Shown in pieces: positions 25,535 through 32,991 of a stretch of 64,000 nt of DNA. The first letter of the stretch is position 1. Every line of letters starts with the position of its first letter. The DNA is from Gammaproteobacteria bacterium (GTDB taxonomy: Bacteria > Pseudomonadota > Gammaproteobacteria > GCA-001735895): positions 26,735-90,734 of the forward strand of contig JAOTYD010000014.1 of assembly GCA_029862005.1 (NCBI GenBank). Reading direction: 5' to 3'. The position numbers were made by a program, and so were the translations under genes. Under the pieces are notes generated by a model, which was not told the DNA's origin, made no database searches, and saw nothing but the letters and a program-made list of their open reading frames with translations.

Positions 25535-26493
25535 TGGCAGGCAATCATTCTGCAAGCTTGATGAAAGCTATTCGAGAAGGTGAATTCGTGCCGATGGATG
25601 GTGCACTCGGTACCGAGCTGGAACGACGCGGTGTGCCGATGGAAGGAACGGGCTGGAGCGCGTTCGCGGTGCGCGATCATGGTGACGTAATTCGCGAAGT
25701 GCACGAAGATTATATTCGGGCAGGGGCGCAGCTGCACATCGTCAATAGCTTTGCCCTGGCGCGCCACGTGCTTGAGCCGATAGGTCTCGGAGACCAGTTT
25801 GAGTACCTGAATCGGCAGGCCGTAGTTTTATTCGACGATGCGGTAGCCAATTCGGGTGTTGATCGCCATTCGCTCTGGGTAGCAGGCTCGATGTCGACTT
25901 TTGCTGCGAATTCCGATCGTTCACTGTTACCCGGTGATGAGGTCCTGGTTTCGAATTACCGGGACCAGGCCCGGATTCTGCATGACGCGGGCGTGGATTT
26001 GTTTGCGCTCGAAATGCTGTTTGATATCGATGTGAGCCTGGCGATGTTTGAGGCGGCGGCAGGATTTAATCTCCCCATTATCATGGGTTTTACCTGCGAT
26101 CTGACCGATAGTAGTGAACCAGGGGTATGCACCGGGAGCGGAATGGGCTATCCAGGGATACCCCTCGAGCAAGTTTTGCGGACTGTTATTGACAGCATAG
26201 ATACGAACAACGTGATTTTTTCGATCATGCATTCCGAGGCAGATGTCACCGATGTCGCCTTAAAGGTATTGAAGACCTGTTGGGATGGCCCGGTCGCGAT
26301 CTACCCGAATTCGGGGCAGTTCGTCGATTTACGCATGCAGTTCGATAGCGTCTGCAGCCCGGACGAATTTCAGCAAGCGGCCGGCCGCTGGGCTGACGCA
26401 GGTGTACAGATAATCGGTGGTTGCTGCGGCATCGGGCCCACGCATATTGAAAGGCTGAAAGAATCGGTCCACAGTTGGCAGGGGATTCGCTGA
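25534..26493 (+). CDS. homocysteine S-methyltransferase family protein with altered zinc site
   Basis: 319 residues from ATG 25534, whose A is the last base of the preceding TAA (TAATG) with AGGGAGCAGG as ribosome site. Barrel fold of the BHMT/MmuM type: GALGTELERRG at 24-33 and GGCCGIGPTHI at 295-305 with two of the three zinc cysteines. The third ligand, normally in a GVNC-type segment, appears as His233 in SIMHSEAD. The family moves methyl groups from betaine, S-methylmethionine or similar donors to homocysteine. Betaine-related enzymes in the window make a methyl donor role plausible, but the site change leaves the reaction open. Confidence 0.75.
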   Translation: MAGNHSASLMKAIREGEFVPMDGALGTELERRGVPMEGTGWSAFAVRDHGDVIREVHEDYIRAGAQLHIVNSFALARHVLEPIGLGDQFEYLNRQAVVLFDDAVANSGVDRHSLWVAGSMSTFAANSDRSLLPGDEVLVSNYRDQARILHDAGVDLFALEMLFDIDVSLAMFEAAAGFNLPIIMGFTCDLTDSSEPGVCTGSGMGYPGIPLEQVLRTVIDSIDTNNVIFSIMHSEADVTDVALKVLKTCWDGPVAIYPNSGQFVDLRMQFDSVCSPDEFQQAAGRWADAGVQIIGGCCGIGPTHIERLKESVHSWQGIR

Positions 26494-26514
26494 ATAGGGT
26501 AAGATGCAAGAACC

Positions 26515-27060
26515 ATGAGGGAAGGTTTTAGTCCAATTTTCATGATGCGATCAACAGTCACCCTTGCCTTGTTGTTAACGGGATGCTTATTGTTTCCCGC
26601 CCACGCAGAGGTCGTGCATAAGTGGATCGATGCAGATGGCGTCACGCATTATTCGGACACGGCACCCGTATCTTCTACAACACAAGTATTAGTGATCGGC
26701 ATCCCGGCGCGTAACTTGGTAAAAACCGATGTCGATACTAATTATTACTCAATCAAGAATCAGTGGCAGCGTTTATATAAAGAACGTCTCGAGAAACAGA
26801 AGCTGGAGTTGGAAAAAGCCAGGCAAAAAGCTGCGTTAGAAGCCGCAACCCCGCAAGTCGTCTACATTAAGGAGTCGCACGAAAAGCAATATGCGATTGG
26901 CTACCCGGGCTCGTTTCATCGCCGGTATGGACGCAACCGGTGGCATAAAAAGCACAAACATCACTATGGTTATTCGCGTAATAGATACTATCGCGGTAAA
27001 ACCCCGATCGGGCTGCACGCGGGACGGCTAGAGCTGGGTTCTTACAGGCTATCGCAGTAA
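26515..27060 (+). CDS. exported DUF4124 domain protein
   Basis: 181 residues. The signal peptide ends near residue 31 (LLFPAHA), and residues 32-60 match DUF4124: VHKWIDADGVTHYSDTAP. A charged coiled segment (KERLEKQKLELEKARQKA, about 85-107) and a basic, His/Arg/Tyr-rich tail (RRYGRNRWHKKHKHHYGYSR) follow. A start at 26542 (MMRSTV) is also possible. DUF4124 proteins are common small envelope proteins of gammaproteobacteria with no fixed function. It follows the methyltransferase-like gene after 21 bp. Confidence 0.75.
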   Translation: MREGFSPIFMMRSTVTLALLLTGCLLFPAHAEVVHKWIDADGVTHYSDTAPVSSTTQVLVIGIPARNLVKTDVDTNYYSIKNQWQRLYKERLEKQKLELEKARQKAALEAATPQVVYIKESHEKQYAIGYPGSFHRRYGRNRWHKKHKHHYGYSRNRYYRGKTPIGLHAGRLELGSYRLSQ

Positions 27061-27086
27061 CGCGGACACCGGTGCTAACCTTCGCT

Positions 27087-28268
27087 CTAGTCGATGACGA
27101 TCAGTTCGCGCGCGACATCGCATAGGCGTTCACCACCGTTCCCGGTAACCACGAAAGGCTCCGAAACCGCGGCGCCAAAGTCATCAAGCCAGACGCCGGA
27201 CTGGAAGTGAAAGCACATCCCCGCCTGTAGCTCGGTCGTGTCACCGGGACGCAGGCTTGCGGTGCGCTCGCCCCAGTCCGGAGGATAATTCAGTCCGATG
27301 GAATACCCGACACGGCTTTCTTTGCTGTACCCGTTCCGCCTCAGAACATCCTGCCATATAGCCTCGATCTCTTCGCAGGTTGCACCAGGCTTCGCCGCGC
27401 GCAGTGCGATGTCACCCCCTTCGATAATGACCTCGGCCAGTCGTGAAACCTCGGTCGGTGGCTTGCCGATGTGAGCCGTGCGCGTTAACGGGGCGTGGTA
27501 GTGACGTCTTGCCGCACCAAGCTCCATCACGACGAGGCCGTGGTCTGGCAGCGGTTCATCGGTCCAGGTCAAGTGCGGCGTGCTGGTTCCCTCGCCGACC
27601 TGGATCAGCGGGCACAGGCTTGTGTAATCGCCAAACTTGTTATCGAACCCGGTAATTTGCGCATGGTAAACCTCGGCAATAATTTCGAACTGACCTACCC
27701 CGGGCTTCAGCCTGGCGAGCGCCTGGTTCATGGTGTCGGTGACGATGCGCCCGGCTTCGCGCATGTAAACCAGTTCGGCTTCTGATTTGATCAGTCGAGC
27801 CCAGTTAACGAGCCCCTGGTTATCCGAGATATTCGCATTCGGCAAACCCATGACGATGTGCTGGTGGGCGCGTGCCGTGTAGTAATGGGCGTCGAGCTCT
27901 ACCCCGATATGTGCCGAATCCCAGCCGCGCGCTATCACCAATGCGCACAGCTCATCGAACGGGTGTCTGACGGGGTGATGTACCAGTGGCTCGGAGAAGC
28001 CCACGATGTTTTCGCCAGGCAGATCGGTAGTGATGTGGGCCGATTTCGCATCCTGGGCGCGTCCGAACCAGATTGGCGATGCTTCTTCGAGGTGTACCAG
28101 GACCGCCTGGGGCGTATAGAAAGACCAGCCATCGAAACCGGTCAGCCACCCCATGTTGGCCGGATCCTGGCAGATCAGCAGATCAAAACCTGCGGCCTCC
28201 ATGCGCTGTTTTACGTTTTTGACACGCTGCTCGAACTCTGCTTTCTGAAACGGCTTGTTGAAGCCCAT
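27087..28268 (-). CDS. doeA: M24-family ectoine hydrolase-like protein (DoeA/EutD type)
   Basis: 393 residues, the usual length. The N-terminal half has NMGWLTGFDGWSFYTPQAVLV and the C-terminal half SIGLNYPPDWGERTASLRPGD, both very like DoeA ectoine hydrolases. The Asp-Asp metal ligands of aminopeptidase M24 members are replaced (MELGAARRHYHAPLTRT), as in creatinase-type enzymes that do not use metal. DoeA opens the ring of ectoine to N-acetyl-diaminobutyrate. No doeB, doeC or doeD follows directly; the class III aminotransferase at 32 kb might serve. Creatinase, which yields sarcosine, is the main alternative but fits the motifs less well. Confidence 0.7.
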   Translation of the reverse strand: MGFNKPFQKAEFEQRVKNVKQRMEAAGFDLLICQDPANMGWLTGFDGWSFYTPQAVLVHLEEASPIWFGRAQDAKSAHITTDLPGENIVGFSEPLVHHPVRHPFDELCALVIARGWDSAHIGVELDAHYYTARAHQHIVMGLPNANISDNQGLVNWARLIKSEAELVYMREAGRIVTDTMNQALARLKPGVGQFEIIAEVYHAQITGFDNKFGDYTSLCPLIQVGEGTSTPHLTWTDEPLPDHGLVVMELGAARRHYHAPLTRTAHIGKPPTEVSRLAEVIIEGGDIALRAAKPGATCEEIEAIWQDVLRRNGYSKESRVGYSIGLNYPPDWGERTASLRPGDTTELQAGMCFHFQSGVWLDDFGAAVSEPFVVTGNGGERLCDVARELIVID

Positions 28269-28411
28269 CTACACCACCGGTCGGTTTACCTGTGGATAAT
28301 ATTACCCGAAAAACCCAAGTTATTTACATGTCGAAACTATTCGCTTGATTACCCGACGGGCTGTGTTTAGGATGCGCCACAACCAAACAGATTAATAACC
28401 AGGAACTTCGA

Positions 28412-28915
28412 ATGACTTCTGAATTGCGAAAGTATTTGACTCATTTATCTTTTGTTTTGCTATTTGGCACCACTGTCACAACTGCACTGGCCGATGAACA
28501 CCAGCCATTGCTGGATCGAAACCTGTTTTCGATCGGGGTAGGCATTTCCAGTAACTCGATCGATACCAAGAAAAATGACGAGGATGACGAGGTTGGTTTC
28601 CAGTTTTTCGGGGCTTATGACCTGGTTGAAATTAATCTGATGGAGGGTGTGAACAGCTCGGTCGAATTTGGTTTGATGGATTATGGTTTCAAGCGCGATA
28701 GCACCGGGGTCTGGGCAACCTATACGGTGGATGGAATTATCAGTGGAGACCTGGGCTGGTTGGCGCGTGCGGGTTTCGATATCGGTGACGACAGTGGCCT
28801 TATGATCGGCGCGGGTCTTAGCTACATCATGGACGAGAGAAAGGAACTCCGATTTGAGTACGTGGCGCGTGACGATGTGGATTCATTGCAGTTCAATTTT
28901 CTGTACCACCTGTAA
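28412..28915 (+). CDS. small outer-membrane beta-barrel candidate
   Basis: 167 residues. Signal peptide 1-27 (ends TTALA). The mature part consists of short alternating hydrophobic strands (LFSIGVGISSNSI, SSVEFGLMDYGF, LGWLARAGFDIG, GLMIGAGLSYIM) and ends FNFLYHL, an aromatic C-terminal residue pattern of OmpA-like eight-strand barrels. There is no known motif. It is monocistronic; a promoter may lie in the 143-bp divergent spacer shared with doeA. Function unknown. Confidence 0.6.
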   Translation: MTSELRKYLTHLSFVLLFGTTVTTALADEHQPLLDRNLFSIGVGISSNSIDTKKNDEDDEVGFQFFGAYDLVEINLMEGVNSSVEFGLMDYGFKRDSTGVWATYTVDGIISGDLGWLARAGFDIGDDSGLMIGAGLSYIMDERKELRFEYVARDDVDSLQFNFLYHL

Positions 28916-28945
28916 CTAAGTTTCTGAAAAACAAGGCCAGCTTGA

Positions 28946-29473
28946 CTAGAGGGACAGTGACAGGGTTTTGACACCATCCTCCAGCCTGGTTTCAAGCGGT
29001 AGCCCGGTATTACGCAGGAGCTTTGACATGCGTATGTTCTGTGCGAGAACGGTGGCGTCCAGATGGCGAATCCCCAGGTCGCGTGCGCCGATTATAAGGT
29101 GGGTCAGCAGTATTTTACCGATGCCTTTGCCCTGCATTTCATCAATAACGGTAATGGCCATTTCCGAGTGATCGGGCCGTTCTTTGCTGGCCACGAACCT
29201 ACCGACACCCACCGGGCTGCGTTCTGAACCAATTTGCAGTTCGGCTACCACGGCAACATGTCGCAGGAAATCGACCTCGGTAAAATAGGTGAGTTCCTCG
29301 GGAGTCAGGTCGCGCTTGATGCTGAAAAATCGGTCGCGCACCGAAGTTTTACTGAGCTTGAAAAATCCCTCGCGCAGTTCCCCCCGGTCGTCTGGCCGGA
29401 TCGCGCGTAGATGCAGGAGCTGCCCGTCGGGCAGGGTCGCCGTGGCCTGGTAAGCTGCGTTAATCCTTGTCAT
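28946..29473 (-). CDS. GNAT-family N-acetyltransferase
   Basis: 175 residues with the GNAT core: residues 20-80 form the acceptor side (LRAIRPDDRGELREGF), and EMQGKGIGKILLTHLI near 113-128 is the acetyl-CoA pyrophosphate loop (Q/RxxGxG/A). A LRAIRPDD start is shared with Pat/Acs-type acetyltransferase domains, where it follows a larger N-terminal region; here it stands alone. The substrate, small molecule or protein lysine, is unknown. Convergent with the barrel gene, 30 bp apart. Confidence 0.82.
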   Translation of the reverse strand: MTRINAAYQATATLPDGQLLHLRAIRPDDRGELREGFFKLSKTSVRDRFFSIKRDLTPEELTYFTEVDFLRHVAVVAELQIGSERSPVGVGRFVASKERPDHSEMAITVIDEMQGKGIGKILLTHLIIGARDLGIRHLDATVLAQNIRMSKLLRNTGLPLETRLEDGVKTLSLSL

Positions 29474-29645
29474 GGAGCTATCTTATAAGGATTTATGTTG
29501 CAGTGCAACATTCCATATTTTTTAGCTAGGCCTGCACCAGATCGGGTCGCCTTGCCGACTTTATTCAAGATTCCGGGGCATAGGTTTTTACCCGGTTTCC
29601 TGATAACGTGGCGCGGCCCTGAGCTTGCACGATCAAACCTAATCA

Positions 29646-30869
29646 ATGCTTGTTGACTATTGGCGTTTTGCCCGGTCGAATCCGCGTTTTCTCGGGTTCG
29701 GATTTTTCCTTGCGTTCATGTCGAGCGCGGGGCAAACCTATTTTATCGGCGTGTTTGGTGCCGGAATCCAGGCGGATTTCGGCCTAGACCCCGGTAGCTG
29801 GGGACGCCTCTATATGGTTGGCACCCTGGCATCGGCGCTCGTCATCAACTGGACCGGTGCGTTGATCGATCGACTCGATCTGCGCGTGTTCACCGCCCTC
29901 GCACTGCTCGGGTTGAGTTGTGCCTGTGCAGTGATGGGCTCGGTCACGTCACCGTTGCTGCTGGTGGTGGCGATTTTCATGCTGCGGCAGTTCGGACAGG
30001 GACTGAGCAGTCACGCTGGCATTACGTCGATGGCGCGCTACCACAGTACCGACCGTGGTAAGGCAATCGCGCTTGCGGCGATTGGCTTCGCCTTTGGTGA
30101 AGCCCTGTTGCCGGTGTTCGGCCTTTATGCTTCGCAATTGTGGGGCTGGCGTCAGACCTTTTATATCGTTGCCGCGGTCGTGCTGGCTTCGATAGTGCTG
30201 GCCCTGTGGTTGCTGAAAGGGCATCGCCAGCGTCATGCCCGACATAATGAGGCACTCGAAAAACGGGAGCGCGAACAAACTGCCCGCGGCGACTACACGC
30301 GACGCCAGATGCTGGCCGAGGCGCGATTCTATTTCATGCTGCCGGCGATGATCGCGCCGTCAATGATTGGTACCGCGCTATTCTTTTTCCCGTCTGAAAT
30401 CGCAAATGCCAAGAACTGGAGCAGCCTCTGGTTGACCGGGAATTACTGGCTTTATTCGCTGGTGTCGGTCGCGACTACCATATACTCGGGCGTCCTGATC
30501 GATCGTTTCAGCGCGAGACGCGTGGTGCCTTTGTTTCTGTTGCCGCTGGCATTGGCATTGGTCGTGTTGAATACATCCGATCATCGGTTCATTGTCTGGC
30601 CTTACATGCTATTGATGGGCTTCAGTTCGGGGCTTTATTTCACCGGTTTGAGCGCGCTGTGGGCAGAACTTTATGGAGCCAGGCACCTGGGTGCGATCAA
30701 GTCGATGACCAATGCGATCATGGTGTTTGCCTCGGCACTCGGGCCTGCCCTGGTAGGCACTCTACTCGAGTGGCAACTGTCATTTCCAGCGATCTCGATG
30801 CTGCTGGCCGCGTTCTGCCTGGTTGCGACCGCGCTGCTGGTTTACACGCTGCGTACCCCGAGCAACTGA
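29646..30869 (+). CDS. MFS transporter
   Basis: 407 residues with twelve hydrophobic segments, a central basic loop at about 190-215 (KGHRQRHARHNEALEKRERE) and the GALIDRLDLR intracellular loop motif near 75-84 between helices 2 and 3, typical of the major facilitator superfamily. The GSWGRLYMVGTLASA start suggests the organic-anion/oxalate-formate group, but no substrate can be given. The last 28 bp overlap tail-to-tail with the BKACE gene on the other strand. Confidence 0.85.
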   Translation: MLVDYWRFARSNPRFLGFGFFLAFMSSAGQTYFIGVFGAGIQADFGLDPGSWGRLYMVGTLASALVINWTGALIDRLDLRVFTALALLGLSCACAVMGSVTSPLLLVVAIFMLRQFGQGLSSHAGITSMARYHSTDRGKAIALAAIGFAFGEALLPVFGLYASQLWGWRQTFYIVAAVVLASIVLALWLLKGHRQRHARHNEALEKREREQTARGDYTRRQMLAEARFYFMLPAMIAPSMIGTALFFFPSEIANAKNWSSLWLTGNYWLYSLVSVATTIYSGVLIDRFSARRVVPLFLLPLALALVVLNTSDHRFIVWPYMLLMGFSSGLYFTGLSALWAELYGARHLGAIKSMTNAIMVFASALGPALVGTLLEWQLSFPAISMLLAAFCLVATALLVYTLRTPSN

Positions 30870-31663
30870 CGTGCGGTGGTGCTGTCTGCGGGCCGGTGAT
30901 CGCTTTCCCGCATCACGTCGATCAGGCTCGTCACCAGCGCCGTGGTATTTGCAGCGGTTTCTCCATTGGGCAGGAACAGATTGTTTTCAAAGCCGATGCG
31001 AGCATGACCCCCTGCATTGATCGCGGCCATTACGCATTCCTGCTCGCGGTATCCGAAGGCACAGGTAAACCAGTCGAGACCACCGAGATCGTGCTGCAGG
31101 AAGGGTTCAAGATCGGTGGGATCGGACTGGAAATTCACGTTGTAGCGCCCGAGCACGAATAGCACACAACGATGCCCGGCGGGAATCACACCGCGATCCC
31201 GGTATTCGAGAAAATGCTGAAATTCCCCGGCCGAAAAAACGATATGCTGGATATGAACCTGATGTTCATCACACCAGGTAAAAAACTGATGTGCGTAGTC
31301 AGGATTCTCGAAGTTGGAACTGATTTCCCGCAGGCACATACTCGCCATTTGCGGCGCTACCGACTGAATACAGGCAACCTGTTCCCCGGGTGTATAAATA
31401 CCCACGGCTTCGGAGGTCACCTGGATCAGCATCTCGGGTACCCGGGCCGTCATTTCGGCAATCAGTTCACGGTACAGGCCTGCATCCAGCACGTGCTCGT
31501 CATTGGTACCGCGTACATGCGCATGCAGTGCACTGGCGCCGGCAGCGAAACAGTGTGCCGCTTCGCTGACTGTATCCTCGATTGAAACGGGCAGGGTAGC
31601 GTGGTCTAGTCTGGTTTTACGCGCACCATTGGGCGCAACCATGATAATGACGTCGCGCGTCAT
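30842..31663 (-). CDS. BKACE (beta-keto acid cleavage enzyme, DUF849)
   Basis: 273 residues, typical length. Zinc-binding HAHVR at about 48-52, QVTSEAVGIYTP near 81-92, and VGFED-like ARIGFENNLFLPNGETAANT near the end are family features. Known members condense a beta-keto acid with acetyl-CoA and split it into acetoacetate and a new CoA ester; substrates range from 3-keto-5-aminohexanoate to dehydrocarnitine. It overlaps the aminotransferase gene by 4 bp, so the two act together; an amine-derived beta-keto acid is a reasonable substrate. Last gene of the long minus-strand catabolic cluster. Confidence 0.85.
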   Translation of the reverse strand: MTRDVIIMVAPNGARKTRLDHATLPVSIEDTVSEAAHCFAAGASALHAHVRGTNDEHVLDAGLYRELIAEMTARVPEMLIQVTSEAVGIYTPGEQVACIQSVAPQMASMCLREISSNFENPDYAHQFFTWCDEHQVHIQHIVFSAGEFQHFLEYRDRGVIPAGHRCVLFVLGRYNVNFQSDPTDLEPFLQHDLGGLDWFTCAFGYREQECVMAAINAGGHARIGFENNLFLPNGETAANTTALVTSLIDVMRESDHRPADSTTARQLLGVRSV

Positions 31664-32988
31664 AGGGTTCGCAGGGTGGACTTTAGTGCGGTGTCGATCT
31701 TATTTACGATTTCGTCGATATGCTCGTTATCGATGATGAAAGGCGGGGCCAGCAGCACATGATCGCCTTGTTGGCCGTCGATCGTGCCGCCCATCGGGTA
31801 ACAGATAAGGCCTGCATCCAGTGCTGCCGCTTTGAATTTCTTATGAAGACCGAGCTGCGGCGGAAAAGGCGCCTTGCTGTCGCGTTCGCGTACAAACTCG
31901 AGGCCGAAAAACAGGCCGCGCCCACGGATGTCGCCAATATTGGAGTGCTCGCCGAACCTTTCGATCAAGGCCTTGTGCAGGCGTACGCCCTGAGCCAGCA
32001 CCCGATCCAGCATGCGCTGGTCCATGATTTTCTTGACCACCGCGTGGGCGGCAGCGCAGGCGACGGGATGGCCGAGGTATGTGTGCCCGTGCTGAAAAAA
32101 GCCCGAGCCCTGTTCTATCGCCTGGTAAATCGTATCGGTACAGAGCATCGCACCGATCGGTTGATATCCGGCGCCCAGACCTTTTGCGATCGTCATGATA
32201 TCCGGCGCAATGCCGTCCTGGTCGCAGGCGTACAGGCTGCCGGTCCGACCCATACCGCACATGACTTCATCGAGAATCAGCAATACGCCGTATTGATCGC
32301 AGATTTCGCGAATGCGCTTGAAATAGCCATTCACCGCGGGTACCGCTCCAAGCGTCGCTCCGACTACCGGCTCCGCGATGAAGGCCATTACCTGGTCTTC
32401 ACCGAGGCGCTGGATTTCGGTTTCGAGTTCGTTCGCGACACGCTGACCGTAATCGAACTCGGACTCGCCGGGTTGCTGCCCGCGGTAAGCGTAACAGGGT
32501 GCGATGTGCGAGGTTTCGATCATCAGCGGGTTGAATTGCTCGCGTCGCCACAGGTTGCCGCCGGCAGCTAGTGCACCCAGGGTGTTGCCATGATAGGACT
32601 GCATTCGCGATATCACCCGGTGACGGGAGGGCTGTCCGATTTCGACGAAGTACTGGCGTGCGAGCTTGATTGCGGCTTCGACCGCTTCGGAACCACCCGA
32701 CACGAAGTAGACCCGGTCAAGTTTGCCCGGCGCTTCCTTGATCAGCAGTTCAGCCAGGGCCTCGGCCGGCACGCTGGTGAAGAACCCGGTGTGTGCGAAT
32801 TCAAGGCGCTTTAGCTGGACCTTGATTGCCTTGACGATGTCGACGTCACCATGGCCAAGGCAGGAAACTGCCGCGCCACCCGAGGCGTCGAGGTAGCGTT
32901 TGCCAGTGCGATCGATGATGTAAACGCCGTCACCCTCTACCGCAAGGGGATGACTGACTTTACAATTTCGAGGAAAAACGTTACTCAT
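31660..32988 (-). CDS. class III aminotransferase (PLP-dependent)
   Basis: 442 residues. Full class III layout: ASGGAAVSCLGHG (35-47), VSGGSEAVEAAIKLARQY around 95-112, LILDEVMCGMGRTG near 240 and PLP lysine in TIAKGLGAGYQPIGA. These omega-aminotransferases act on terminal amines, beta-alanine, diaminobutyrate and similar compounds. Between a DMGDH-like gene (3 bp away) and BKACE (overlap 4 bp), it likely makes the keto acid that BKACE cleaves. A DoeD-like role in ectoine degradation is possible but unproven. Confidence 0.85.
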   Translation of the reverse strand: MSNVFPRNCKVSHPLAVEGDGVYIIDRTGKRYLDASGGAAVSCLGHGDVDIVKAIKVQLKRLEFAHTGFFTSVPAEALAELLIKEAPGKLDRVYFVSGGSEAVEAAIKLARQYFVEIGQPSRHRVISRMQSYHGNTLGALAAGGNLWRREQFNPLMIETSHIAPCYAYRGQQPGESEFDYGQRVANELETEIQRLGEDQVMAFIAEPVVGATLGAVPAVNGYFKRIREICDQYGVLLILDEVMCGMGRTGSLYACDQDGIAPDIMTIAKGLGAGYQPIGAMLCTDTIYQAIEQGSGFFQHGHTYLGHPVACAAAHAVVKKIMDQRMLDRVLAQGVRLHKALIERFGEHSNIGDIRGRGLFFGLEFVRERDSKAPFPPQLGLHKKFKAAALDAGLICYPMGGTIDGQQGDHVLLAPPFIIDNEHIDEIVNKIDTALKSTLRTL

Positions 32989-32991
32989 TTG

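Noticed and set aside
31720..32571. 283-codon plus-strand frame
   Set aside because: Antisense shadow of the class III aminotransferase gene, which has all family motifs.
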